Of a stretch of 64,000 bases of DNA, positions 1-10,085 are shown in pieces. The notes under the pieces were generated by a model. That model was not told the DNA's origin. It saw nothing but the letters and a program-made list of their open reading frames with translations, and did not search any database. Within the stretch, counting starts at the first letter, position 1. Every line of letters starts with the position of its first letter. Source of the stretch: Phymorhynchus buccinoides (taxonomy: Eukaryota; Mollusca; Gastropoda; Neogastropoda; Raphitomidae). The DNA is taken from assembly GCA_017654935.2 (NCBI GenBank), contig CM065693.1, forward strand, positions 58,126,146-58,190,145, written 5' to 3'. Both the position numbers and the translations under genes were made by a program.

Positions 1-75
1 TGCGTCTGTGCGCGTGTGTACTATGTGTGTGTGCGTCCGTGCGTGCGCGTGCGCGCGCGCCGGTGTGTGTGTGTT
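1..75. repeat. (GT)n-rich microsatellite
   Basis: Alternating GT/GC dinucleotides run to the window edge. The repeat is probably cut by the window start. Confidence 0.85.
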
Positions 76-725
76 TGATCAATACGCAATGTTGAAAAAA
101 ACACCAAAACAACTAGTCTGCAGATAGGCCTAGTGGTGCAAACAAGCAAACATATTAGACTACCTTGGACTCGAAATCTAAAGGAACAACTGATTAATCA
201 AGATTTGACCCTTGTGGTTTCCTTATAGTAAGCTAGCTCTGTAGTAAATTAATTAAACAATCCCAAAGCAGCTGTCAGCACCATTTGTCTCATGTAGTTT
301 TACAATATACAAGTATGGTGCCGTTTTGCCATAAATCTACATATGTATATGATTTATGGCAAACGGCTTGGCTCAAATTTTCCTATTTTTTATGAACACG
401 TTTTTGTTTTTTTCTCTCAAAATTTTCGTTTGTTTTTGTTTTCATTCATACTGAAAGCAAAATATAGACTGTTGGTAATATTCTGTCATGTGTCTCCTAA
501 ATAAGGCAACTCAAGCACATTGCAAACATCTGCCAAGAGAAACTCCTATTGTTAATTACTTACAACGATTCTATTTCACTTGTCATTACTCATTAGTAGT
601 CCCCTGTATTATATAGAAAGGAGTTCGATTGTCAGTGTTAAAGAGTTTGTTTGTACCTTGATGAATTAAGAACGAAAGTATATTGAATTGGGCAGAAAGG
701 CCCGTATATCACTCTGTCACATAAT
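76..725. other. gene-free AT-rich stretch with one hairpin
   Basis: No coding exon is visible. At about 321-366 an 18-19 bp inverted repeat surrounds a short ATATG-rich loop. The rest looks like plain AT-rich intergenic DNA. Confidence 0.5.
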
Positions 726-1015
726 AATAAACGGATATTTATATAGCGCTTTTAATCGAGCACAAAGCGCTTTACAATCAGTATTGAAACACTCACACAC
801 GCACAATAGACACACACACACGTACGTGCACGCACGAGAGTTAACGCGTTCTTGCACACAGACATACACACACATACCCACACACATTTCATCAAACACA
901 CAAAAACACATTCTCACTGAAACGCACACAAACTTACTCAAACATACACTTGTACAAACACGCGCACACGCACGCACAATCCGTCTGTCTGTGACAGAAT
1001 GCGTGGCACCCCGTT
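726..1015 (-). repeat. 3' tail remnant of an L2-like element plus CA-rich DNA
   Basis: Read on the minus strand, 726-775 holds the paired AAAGCGC / GCGCTATATAAAT tail followed by ATTATT. The same tail ends the L2-like LINEs at 24.3 kb, 42.9 kb and 61.0 kb. A degenerate CA-rich tract covers 790-990, and the open frames across it are low-complexity artefacts. Confidence 0.6.
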
Positions 1016-1261
1016 AAGGTTAAACTACTGTACCAATCTTAATGAAAATGGTCAGACTTGCCCCTGATATCGTGACGATAATGTCCATTATGTCGCTCTA
1101 CTCAATGTTAAAATACATAAACAAAGTGGACACCGACTTTTGTTGTAAAAATGGAGAATTTCCATACCGGAAAGCGTGTACTTGACTAACTAAAATGGAC
1201 GCGATTATTATGAGACCATAATCCCCAGATCATGTTTATTCAACATTGCATAACAAGTAAA

Positions 1262-1475
1262 CGGGTTGGGTTGGCCTTTGGGGACCTTCCCCAACGGCAA
1301 CGTCAGCTGTCCTCAAATCCCTTTGGCCATGAGAGTGGGAATGTACCCTGGGCAAAGCATCCCCAATATAAACAAATTCTAACTCAGCCGTCAGAATAGC
1401 ATCCCCCCCCCCCCCCCCCCCCCCCTCTGCTACATCTGACAGTCATGGTCGGAAACGACTGACTGGCATACATTC
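1262..1475 (+). repeat. dispersed repeat, copy 1
   Basis: About 200 bp that includes 'TGTACCCTGGGCAAAGC' and 'CAGTCATGGTCGGAAACG', interrupted by a poly-C run near 1403-1425. A second copy lies at 20,383-20,560 inside the GPCR intron, next to the 48-bp minisatellite. I do not recognise the family. Flanking DNA (1016-1261 and 1476-1727) shows no gene. Confidence 0.6.
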
Positions 1476-1727
1476 CATTATGATCATATCCAGAGTTATA
1501 TTTTTGACGCTCACAGGTCACCATAACGACGATGAGCCAAACGCATCGATTATCTTTACCTGAGACGGGCAAAGTTCAATTACTTCCACCTTGCATCCCC
1601 TGATCACACACGTGCACAGTATGTACATGGGGCGTCAGTCGAGCACGCTACAGGGCCAGCACGCGCGATCGTTATTCATCGGGAAGCCTGTTGCCTACAA
1701 GAGGTAGGGACTTCAACGTATAAAGTG

Positions 1728-1901
1728 CCGTGTTTTTCGGACTATAAGGCGCACCTTAGTATAAGACGCACCCCCTACATTTGACACCAAATTCTGATTT
1801 TGTTCTTATACTTTCTTACTATAATATTGTAAGTTATATGATAAGGCGCAGGGGTCTCAGTCTGGGAGGAAAAAAGTATCGCCTTATAGTCCGAAAAATC
1901 G
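1728..1901. mobile_element. MITE-like element, 'CGGACTATAAGGCG' terminal inverted repeats
   Basis: The left end reads TTTTTCGGACTATAAGGCGC, and the right end is its reverse complement (CGCCTTATAGTCCGAAAAA). Related copies lie in the palindrome arms at 35,011-35,182 and 47,556-47,712. No transposase is present, so it is probably a non-autonomous DNA transposon. The superfamily is not assigned. Confidence 0.65.
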
Positions 1902-2307
1902 CCTTATTGTCCGAATTTTGTGTTATTCTTGTGTTGCTTTAGCAAATATCATAATTGAGTAAAGGCTATAATGCAGTCTTACGATAGATGAATTATGATT
2001 AATATTTCAAATACCGTTGGGTGTACAATATAATGAATGACAGGTTGAAGCCGTTTAATCTACAATGTCAGTTATGTTTGCAATGCATCTTCTAGTGTTG
2101 TTTGTTTTAACGCGGTAGTGTATTTTGGTTGAATGGGTCAGATCCAGTATGACAGTATCGAAAATCAAACCATCAAAGGCTGAAACCAAATGTTCATTCA
2201 TTAAATGCACGTGTTGATTTTTTTAAATCAACCAACAGAAAATAAGAATATGACTTTAATGTTAGTTTTATTAATTTAAGTAACGTACTGATTATAAACG
2301 ACTACAT
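1902..2307. other. no gene seen
   Basis: AT-rich sequence with no credible exon or recognised repeat. Confidence 0.4.
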
Positions 2308-2707
2308 GACACTTCGTCGGACAACAGTTCGTCGACGCGACATTTTGTCAACACGACATTTCGTCGATTTGGCATTTCGTCGACACTAAATGATATTTCT
2401 GTTGTATTCGGTGAATTCACCTCCCAACAAATTGTATAATTTTTGAGTGCTGATCAAGATTCTAATTGTTGCAAGCAATTTTTCCTTTTCCTTTTCTCTA
2501 TTGCCCCCCCCCCCCCCCCCCCCCCTCTCTCTCTCTCTCCCTGCCTCTCCCATTTTATGGATTATATGTTTGTGCGTGGTTTGATTTGCATTAGTTTACG
2601 TGTATCTATGTTGATAAAAAGTGTTGATACGGGTAGAGAGGCCTAATCAATAAAATAAAAAAACTTCAGATTTCAGACTTCTCTCTCTCTGTCTATCTGT
2701 CTGCATG

Positions 2708-2756
<49 letters not shown>

Positions 2757-3005
2757 CTCTCTCTCTCAATTGAAAAAGTGTCTTCTCATTCTCTCTCTCT
2801 CAATTGAAAAAGTGTCTTTGTACGAAATGTCACATTCGATGAAGTGTTGTTCGACGAAAAATCGCATTCGACTAAGTGTCGTGTCGACGAAATATCGCAT
2901 TCGACGAAGTGTCGTTCGATGAAGAGTCGCATTCGACGAAGTGTCGTTTGACGAAATGTTGCATTCGACGAAGTGTCGTGTCGACGAAGTGTCGGCCACC
3001 GGGAT
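2308..3005. mobile_element. fold-back element with degenerate CGTCGA-rich arms
   Basis: The left arm (2308-2395) repeats motifs of the type 'GACATTTCGTCGA'. The right arm (2815-3005) carries the reverse complements ('TCGACGAAATGTCG', 'TTCGACGAAGTGTCG') in about nine degenerate copies of roughly 20 bp. The outermost ends also pair (GACACTTCGTCG). Poly-C and CT microsatellites lie between the arms. The element ends about 90 bp upstream of the fucosyltransferase start codon. Subterminal repeats of this kind are typical of fold-back or MITE elements. Confidence 0.55.
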
Positions 3006-3098
3006 AAACTAGACACGCTGGTACCATTTCTTTGCCTAGTGCTGTATCATTACTATGTAAAAATTTAAAAAAACTCCCGTTGTCTGTGCGGCAGCTCC

Positions 3099-3932
3099 AT
3101 GGCGCGGCTGGGCATTCTACGGGGCGGGGACCTGCGCTGCCTCAGCGGCACCTTCATGGTGGTCGTCTTCTTCTGCTGCATCTTCATGCTCAGCCTGCAG
3201 CCCTCCAGGTACCCCACCAAGCTGTCCATGGTGGACCTGCCCAAGGACGAGGTGGTCAGAGCGCAGTCCATCCCCGAGCTGCTTCCCTCGCACAGCGCCA
3301 AAGGCCCGGGGAAGGAAGGCAAGAAAAGCGGAGGCAAAGGCGAGCCGAAGAACAAGAGCGACAAGAAGGCTATCAAGGCTAAGTGGATCAAGGACGAACT
3401 GCCCAAGAAACTGCACGTGGGGCATGTGCGCAACAACACCAAGATGATGCTGAAGCTGGAGAGAAGTCAGCTGGTAGAGGGAAGTCCAGACTCCAGCAAC
3501 AAATCCGGGACGGACGAGAAGATCTCAGAGCCTCCCCTACTCGCGCGGAATGAATCTCAGCCCATGCAGGAAACTGCCGACAGGACTGAATCTTCGCTGC
3601 TCAAAGTGGAGACGGGGGCGCCGCCAGTACGCACCCTTCCTCTACGTCCTCACACGAGTTTCTCCAACCTGAGCCAAGTGCCCGTTCACACCTTCGTGTC
3701 TCCGTTCATAGAGTCCAAATTCAAAGCGAAGAAGAAGGAGAAGAAAATCATCACGTGGTACGCGGCGGGTGAGGGTCTGGAGCTGAGCCGACTCAGGGAT
3801 GCCTTGAAGAAGTGTCCCGAGCCTCAGTGCAAGCTGGTCTACCCGTTGTCCGAGGACCAGATTGCTGACGCCGTAATCTTCGAAGACGTGGACAGGAAGG
3901 AGGCCCCACCTTTGAGGAAGCACCAAGACCAG
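3099..3932 (+). CDS. alpha-1,3-fucosyltransferase (GT10 family), exon 1
   Basis: This exon encodes residues 1-278 of a predicted 531-aa type II Golgi enzyme that would transfer fucose from GDP-fucose to glycans. A short cytoplasmic tail leads into a signal-anchor helix at about residues 14-33, followed by a Lys/Ser/Pro-rich stem with several N-glycosylation sequons (NNT, NKS, NES, NLS). The start of the catalytic domain follows ('KKIITWYAAGEG' onward). The ATG at 3099 is chosen because the membrane anchor follows at once. The exon ends GACCAG|GTGAGT in phase 0 and joins 5301 in frame. A possible 5'UTR acceptor (TGTGCGGCAG) lies 4 bp before the ATG. The exon is GC-rich, unlike the surrounding AT-rich DNA. 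The stem is poorly conserved, so family assignment rests mainly on exon 2. Confidence 0.88.
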
Positions 3933-4354
3933 GTGAGTCCTCTTAGAATGTGAGGCCCCTCCCCCCTCCATTTCTTTCCCAAACCAGGCAGTTTTCTGGT
4001 TTGATAGACTCCGTACATTCTCCAGGTTTGATTGTCTTTAACTTTACAACATAGCCTTCTAATCTAGAATTATGTTACAAAGAAACATCACACAGCACAG
4101 TCAGTCTCTAAAGTTCTTTTTTCTTCTTACTTTTGTTTGTGGTTTTGCCTTCGTTCCTTTTTTTTACCTTTTCTTCCAGCTTCCCTGTACTTGTTGTAGT
4201 CTACCCCGCGGGGCTATTGGAAATAACTAGGTCGACGTATCCTCAAATAGTGAAATATTGTTCTGGCTCAGCGGGCAGACCGGGACCAGTTTTCCCTGAA
4301 ATGCCATAGGCTTCAATGTTGTGATCCTGCGCGCGCGCATGCGCATGTATGCAT

Positions 4355-4398
<44 letters not shown>

Positions 4399-5300
4399 AC
4401 ACACACACGCACTCACTCTCTTTGCAGTCCAACCCAGTGACACACATAGGCAAAGCACATAGCAACATAGTCACCAGCAGACCGTGGGCAAAACAGACAG
4501 ACAGTGGGCAAAACAGACCGTGGGCAAAACAGACAGACAGTGGGCAAAACAGACAGTGGGCAAAACAGACAGTGGGCAAAACAGACAGACAGTGGGCAAA
4601 ACAGACAGTGGGCAAAACAGACCGTGGGCAAAACAGACCGTGGGCAAAACAGACAGTGGGCAAAACAGACAGTGGGCAAAACAGACAGTGGGCAAAACAG
4701 ACAGTGGGCAAAACAGACAGTGGGCAAAACAGACAGTGGGCAAAACAGACAGTGGGCAAAACAGACAGTGGGCAAAACAGACAGTGGGCAAAACAGACAG
4801 TGGGCAAAACAGACAGTGGGCAAAACAGACAGTGGGCAAAACAGACCGTGGGCAAAACAGACAGTGGGCAAAACAGACCGTGGGCAAAACAGACAGTGGG
4901 CAAAACAGACAGTGGGCAAAACAGACAGTGGGCAAAACAGACCGTGGGCAAAACAGACAGTGGGCAAAACAGACAGTGGGCAAAACAGACAGTGGGCAAA
5001 ACAGACAGTGGGCAAAACAGTGGGCAAAACAGACCGTGGGCAAAACAGACAGTGGGCAAAACAGACAGTGGGCAAAACAGACCGTGGGCAAATCAGACCG
5101 TGGGCAAATCAGACAGTGGGCAAAACAGACAGTGGGCAAAACAGACCGTGGGCAAAACAGACCGTGGGCAAAACAGACAGTGGGCAAAACAGGGTGACAT
5201 TTCTTCCCCATGACTCCCATTTCTCTGCCTCCTCATCCTCTCTCTCTCACACACACACACACAAACTTAAAAAATATCCTATAACGTTTTAACTTTGCAG
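3933..5300 (+). other. fucosyltransferase intron
   Basis: The donor is GTGAGT at 3933 and the acceptor is AACTTTGCAG at 5291-5300. The intron contains a (GA)n tract at about 4359-4396 and the 16-bp minisatellite at 4480-5192. The very long open frames across the minisatellite arise from the repeat and are not genes. Confidence 0.85.
4480..5192. repeat. 16-bp minisatellite, about 44 copies
   Basis: The unit is TGGGCAAAACAGACAG, with a variant ending ACCG and two copies reading 'CAAATC'. A few copies gain 4 bp (CAGACAGACAG) and one is short. The array is intronic in the fucosyltransferase gene. Because 16 is not a multiple of 3 and the unit lacks stops, every frame stays open on both strands. 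Confidence 0.95.
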
Positions 5301-6062
5301 GTGTTTGTCCTGCGCTCGATGAGTCCCCCCATCTCCGCCCACTGGAACCTGGCCTGGAAGACCCTCTTCAACTGGACCTGGTCCTACCGCAACGATTCCG
5401 ACATCTGGCAGCCCTTGGGACTGCTCAAGAAGGCCAAGAAGGTCAAGCCCCTCGACTACTTCCACTTCTTGGCCAGAACCAAGAAATACGCCGTCGCCTG
5501 GATCCCGCAAACGTGTCCGCAGGACACCGCCCCGACCCAAAGCCGCAGGGACGAGTTCATAGGAGAATTAAGCAAGCATGTTCATGTGACGGAGTTTGGT
5601 CCGTGCTCCAAGCTTCCGTGCGACGTGTCCAGCTCCTCGTGTTCTGACAACCTCACCAAAAAGTTCTTCTTTCTGCTGGCTGCTGAGGACGACCTGTGCA
5701 CGGATCACGTGACGGAAGTCTTTTACCGCGCATGGCGGGAAAACACTCACGTGCTTCCGGTTGTGCGTGGAGGTGCGGATTACGCCGCGTATTTTCCGGA
5801 AGGGACGTACATTGACACGGATTGGTTCGACAACGCCAAACAGCTGGCTGAGTTTATGGCTGAGCTGGTCGCTAGTCGAAAGGTCTACGCTCAACTGTTG
5901 TGGCGCAAGGCCCATTGGGTGAAATCGCCGAAACGCCAGGATGAAGTGAGCATGTGCAAGCTTTGCCAGAAACTGTACAGTTTGTCGTCGAACCGGAAAT
6001 GGTATTCGAACATTCAGCACTGGAATAAAAGGAATTTCTGCAAAGACCCAAAGCCATTTTGA
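5301..6062 (+). CDS. alpha-1,3-fucosyltransferase (GT10 family), exon 2
   Basis: This exon encodes residues 279-531 and ends at the TGA at 6060-6062. It carries the GT10 core: 'FNWTWSYRNDSDI' (about 301-313), 'SRRDEFIGEL' (about 359-368), and the donor-binding region 'FFFLLAAEDDLCTDHVTEV' (about 400-418). 'VLPVVRGGADY' follows at about 429-439, then 'FPEGTYID', and a cysteine-containing C-terminus (C..C and FCKD). In the canonical family motif the core is FENS...TEK. Here Asn-Ser is Asp-Asp and the Lys of TEK is Val, while the Glu and the Thr-Glu are kept. The enzyme may have altered donor handling or reduced activity. Overall layout and length fit a complete GT10 catalytic domain. Confidence 0.92.
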   Translation: MFVLRSMSPPISAHWNLAWKTLFNWTWSYRNDSDIWQPLGLLKKAKKVKPLDYFHFLARTKKYAVAWIPQTCPQDTAPTQSRRDEFIGELSKHVHVTEFGPCSKLPCDVSSSSCSDNLTKKFFFLLAAEDDLCTDHVTEVFYRAWRENTHVLPVVRGGADYAAYFPEGTYIDTDWFDNAKQLAEFMAELVASRKVYAQLLWRKAHWVKSPKRQDEVSMCKLCQKLYSLSSNRKWYSNIQHWNKRNFCKDPKPF

Positions 6063-6575
6063 ATGGAAACTGACTGAACATTTGTGTTTGTGTATGGCAG
6101 TTTAAATTAAAATAAGGCAAAGCATGTCGTAAATGCGTTTCATCCTACATAAAAGTGAAAGTCTATCGACTTGCCATTACAGAAATGTGAAAAGTTTTAT
6201 TATAAATATTCATCTGACTTAGCAGGTTCTCAATATACGTGGTTATAATTATTAGGAGAATGCGACACTTCAGCCTTCCTGAATATCTCGTTTTGCTTAT
6301 ATAGCAAACAGGAAACTCGTGTTTACAACTGCCACACCCCAAGAACATTGTAAAGCAACGATGAACTGAAATGGCATACAGCAAATACGTACGTATTCAA
6401 GTTAGTACCTAAGCAAATGTCACATGTTGCCATGCAGTTGCCATACTTTCCTCAAAGTGTTGTTGTCTCATTTTTGTTTGGAATGATAAGAAAGTTTGTG
6501 AGTAAAAACGACACTTAAATTATCGTCTCGTCAACAGATAGGCCTTGTAAGGCAGTTTAAAAAAAAAAAAAAAAT
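6063..6575 (+). other. fucosyltransferase 3' flank
   Basis: AT-rich probable 3'UTR and intergenic DNA. No consensus AATAAA is obvious close to the stop. A poly-A run at about 6559-6574 abuts the next element. No gene is seen. Confidence 0.45.
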
Positions 6576-6678
6576 GGTGTAATGGTCGACTTAGCTCGCT
6601 CTTTTTACCACTTGGCGGCGCTGCGGTTGAGTGGGTCCAACCTAGTGGTAGCCTTTGTTGGGGAGAGAGAGAGAGAGG

Positions 6679-6730
<52 letters not shown>

Positions 6731-6809
6731 ACTCTCCTCCATGTTTTCGACCCACTCAACATCAGCGCCGCCACGTGGTGGAAACAGCGAGCTAAGTTGA
6801 CCATTACCC
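6576..6809. mobile_element. hairpin MITE interrupted by a (GA)n tract
   Basis: The left arm (GGTGTAATGGTCGACTTAGC, then GGCGGCGCTGCGGTTGAGTG) pairs with the right arm (CACTCAACATCAGCGCCGCC, then GCTAAGTTGACCATTACC). The arms are about 70-80 bp with few mismatches. The loop is a (GA)n microsatellite of about 70 bp. No coding capacity. Confidence 0.7.
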
Positions 6810-7025
6810 AGAGTTACAGCTAGGGTTATGTCTGCCTAATTATGTGTACAAGCAGGCGCGTGGGTGTATGTGTCATTTTATGTGTTTGTGTGCGTTCGTG
6901 TGCGCACACATTAGTGTGTGTGTGTTTGTGAGAGAGAGAACACTGAACAACTTTATTTAACAAGGATGAAGATTTTCAGTGTTCAGTGTTCAGTGTTCTC
7001 TCTCTCTCACATACACACAAACACA

Positions 7026-7089
<64 letters not shown>

Positions 7090-7309
7090 ACTGTATTATT
7101 ATATTAAAAAACCCCACAACAAAACAGATTGGCCTGCATTCACGCTTGTTGTCTGCTCATTTGCTACAAAATATACAGAAGAGGCTAACCCTGTTAGAGT
7201 ACCTTACACTGTGTGTGCACGCGCGCACATGTTCAAACAGCACCCATGACTCTTACATTCACTCAATGTTTTTTTAATACAAGCTAAGAAAAGTCTATAC
7301 TGAGCGTAC

Positions 7310-7384
<75 letters not shown>

Positions 7385-7534
7385 CGTATTTGAACAATAT
7401 GCTAAAATATATGTTATTGAACAACACCCCATTCGAAGAGATTCAACTTTTCATGATTCAAAATTACTTTATTATCTATTTAGCACGAGAAATGTAATTC
7501 AGGTGCGCAACACAACCATGACAACTAACACTTC
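6810..7534. repeat. GA and GT microsatellite-rich stretch
   Basis: Long (GA)n runs at about 7032-7086 and 7312-7381 lie between AT-rich segments. The ORFs here are Arg/Glu dipeptide artefacts. No gene is seen. Confidence 0.75.
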
Positions 7535-7925
7535 CCTCGCACGATTCCGGAGTGGAACTGCCTCCCGGAGAAAATCGTCACTGCACCGTCCCTAGCATCC
7601 TTCAGCACCACCTGAAGTGGACCAACGCCCCAGACCCTGGAGGAGAGCCAGCATCAGCAGGGCTCTCAGCCACATCCCATCAATGAAACCCTGAGCAAAC
7701 GCCCCCACCCCAGTCCCTTCATCCCCATCCCCAATTGTTTTTTTTAGAGGGTGGGGTGGTGTGGGTCGTGGCGTGGTTTGATGTGATATTGGACGGTCGA
7801 GTCCCCAGTAGTTAGGGATCTAATTGTTTGTCTTGTTTGTCCTTTTGGTTGGGGCCTGGGCACTGCCTTATGAAGTGTCTAGGGTCGGCTAGTTCCCAGC
7901 TTCCTGGGGGTGAACGTGAAAATTA
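7535..7925 (+). pseudogene. 3' end of a 5'-truncated non-LTR retrotransposon
   Basis: About 7554-7610 encodes 'WNCLPEKIVTAPSLASF', which resembles the C-terminal tail of many CR1/L2/RTE-like reverse transcriptases, followed by a stop. A GC-rich 3'UTR-like stretch continues to about 7925. Upstream the frame is lost, so only a fragment remains. The exact clade cannot be given. Confidence 0.55.
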
Positions 7926-8399
7926 GTAGCTGCCGGCAGCTCCCTGTAGATATCCCCATCCCAGTCCAGAATTAGGAATGTTTATTATTTTGTTTGCTGC
8001 ATCTGATATTTTTCTACTGGACCCAAGTAAATTCAAGTAGACTATGACTTTTTGTGTGATATCTGATTTTTGTCTTTGCTGGTGGTTTTTTCCCCTCTCT
8101 CTTCTGCTTCTTTTTCTTTGGTCACCCCCTAAAGTGTGTGCATTTACTTCTATAAAACGAAGTTGGCCACCACCACAGAAGAAGAAGAAGCATAAAGCAT
8201 ATAGGCTTACCACAGACAAATACATTAAATAAGAAAACTGTTAAAAGCCATTACCACACAGAACATGTTCATGGAATGCTATGATAATTAGGTTAAACTA
8301 AAAATAGCGAGTAAAGATTATTAAGATTTATAGCCAAAAAGCATATAAACGAGCACAATAGACACATCAATATGTGTGTGTGTGTGTGTGTGTGTGCGT

Positions 8400-8440
<41 letters not shown>

Positions 8441-8785
8441 GTGTGTGTGTGTTGTATGTTTTTGTGTGTCCTAAGTTTCAAGGTTCTTGTTATTTTCCAA
8501 CCCGAATGCCTTCACCCTTTGTTCCCCCCTGTTTTGGCGACATTCACTCCCACCAAGAGAAGAACATCACTAATAACGATCTAAGATTTCACAGCCATCA
8601 CGAACGTTGAAGAGCATTGCCTAATGGATAGGAGAGAGTTGAAGACATTTCCGTCGTAGCCACGGTGTTGGGAACTAGCATTCCCTTGTACTTTCTACAT
8701 CCTCGGGGGCTGCTCTTTTTCGTCGTGTCGTCGGTTCTGCCACAGAAAGGCAGTCATACTGAGACACTTGAGAACAGGTCAAACC
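7926..8785. other. no gene; contains a (GT)n microsatellite
   Basis: A (GT)n tract with a few GC steps at about 8371-8454 is the only clear feature. The remaining sequence shows no exon. Confidence 0.5.
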
Positions 8786-9003
8786 CAGGGCTCTCAGGGA
8801 CCCCCATTTAGGGGTCTATGAAGTACTAACATTCTAAAAGACACTCTAAAAGAATGTGCAGGGGGTCCTAGGGATGCACTAGAAACATTCTTCTTAGCAT
8901 TCGCAATGTCATTGGGACCCTCTATCCCGCCTCTAGGGCCCTCTATGCTGTAAGTGAAGGAGTCCCTGGGACCCCTTGATTTGCCGGACGATTGGTAGCC
9001 CTG
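8786..9003. mobile_element. MITE-like element with CAGGGCTC...TAGCCCTG ends
   Basis: About 215 bp, with short terminal inverted repeats and an internal G/C-run-rich body ('GGGGTCTATGA', 'GAATGTGCAGGGGGTCC', 'AAGTGAAGGAGTCCCTGGGA'). Three relatives occur in this window at 14,085-14,293, 39,801-40,017 and 40,776-40,992. The CAGGG termini suggest a non-autonomous hAT, but no clear 8-bp duplication is visible. Confidence 0.65.
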
Positions 9004-9465
9004 AAACTAGAGCGTGAAAACGCCAGATCAACCAGTTGCGCGGCAGTATATTCGGGTCCAGTGACCTTGCAGGAACAAACGGACAAACGTCCCTGAAACT
9101 AAAGTCCGATCAAACAGTCTACACCCGCACTTTACAGTACACTCTACGCCAGCGATGATCTTGCGCGGCAGCATTTTCGGCTCCAGTGACCTTGACCTTT
9201 GACCTATGATCTTTATTTTCGAACTTGGCCTATGCATCCTAAATACCTATCCGCGTGCAAAGTTTGAGCCTACTAGGTCCCTCCGTTCAAACGTTATCGT
9301 GGTCACATAGCCACATAGGGACAAACAGACTGCGCTGAAAACAGTAACCAGCTTTGGCCTCGCGGCTGCTCAACAAGATCAATCTTAAGCATTATTCAAT
9401 ATCATCATTATTATTTTTGGGCTGTTAAATTTCTGTGCTGCACAGTAACGTTGCTCTTACGCCGC
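9004..9465. repeat. dispersed repeat with 'AGTGACCTTGACCTT' motifs
   Basis: The stretch contains two related sub-blocks (GCGCGGCAGTATATTCGG and GCGCGGCAGCATTTTCGG), each followed by CCAGTGACCTT, then 'GTGCAAAGTTTGAGCC' and 'GGGACAAACAGACTG'. It resembles a degenerate mobile element but cannot be named. Confidence 0.4.
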
Positions 9466-9965
9466 TCATTGACCTTGGCGTACGACCTTGAAAACCGAAA
9501 ATCTTTCAGGGGCCATAACTCCCACACCGTTAGTGTTAGTCTTCAAATTTGGCATGAAGGTACTTTGGCTTATGCCCGTTCTGATGGTGGCATACCGATC
9601 AAGGTCAAGGTCACTGTCCGGGCGATCAGTAGGCCTTGAAAGTGGTAGGGGTCTACACATTGGGTTTTAAGCCATATTTTCCACATTGGTACTTGACAGA
9701 AGCGCTTCAGATTGTGTGTGGTACTGTATACCCTAGAGAAGAAAACATCCAAGCATAAATTATCACCATGCTGACCTTGACCTTGAAGTGTGACCTTGAA
9801 AACCGAAATTTCCTTCTTTGCGCTATATGTTTCTTCTTGAAGCTGTATCTCGGGAACTAGAAGACAGAATCCCTTCCAATTTTGTGTCAGGATGTGACAC
9901 TCTACGGGGTGTCGCAAGTACATGGCATTGCTGGTGACGGACATGTCTGCCGCTCGGGACGCCCT
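9466..9965 (+). mobile_element. partial copy of a long-TIR, non-coding element
   Basis: The internal sequence (GACCTTGAAAACCGAAAATC, GGCATACCGATCAAGGTC, GACAGAAGCGCTTCAGATTG) matches 11,942-12,480. The right terminus (GACGGACATGTCTGCCGC...GACGCCC) matches the long terminal repeat of the 11.7-kb element. The left terminal repeat is missing. Confidence 0.65.
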
Positions 9966-10085
9966 TTTTTTTTTTTTTTTTTTCTGTCTGTCCCAAGGAT
10001 ATCTCCCGAACCGCTTGACCGAATCGCGTCAAATTTTGTGTGAAGGTGTGCCTCCTTAATAGGAAGAGATCGGCGCAAACCATTT

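Noticed and set aside
4397..5292. Overlapping 220-263 codon frames on both strands
   Set aside because: They follow the stop-free 16-bp repeat inside the fucosyltransferase intron and have no non-repeat domain.
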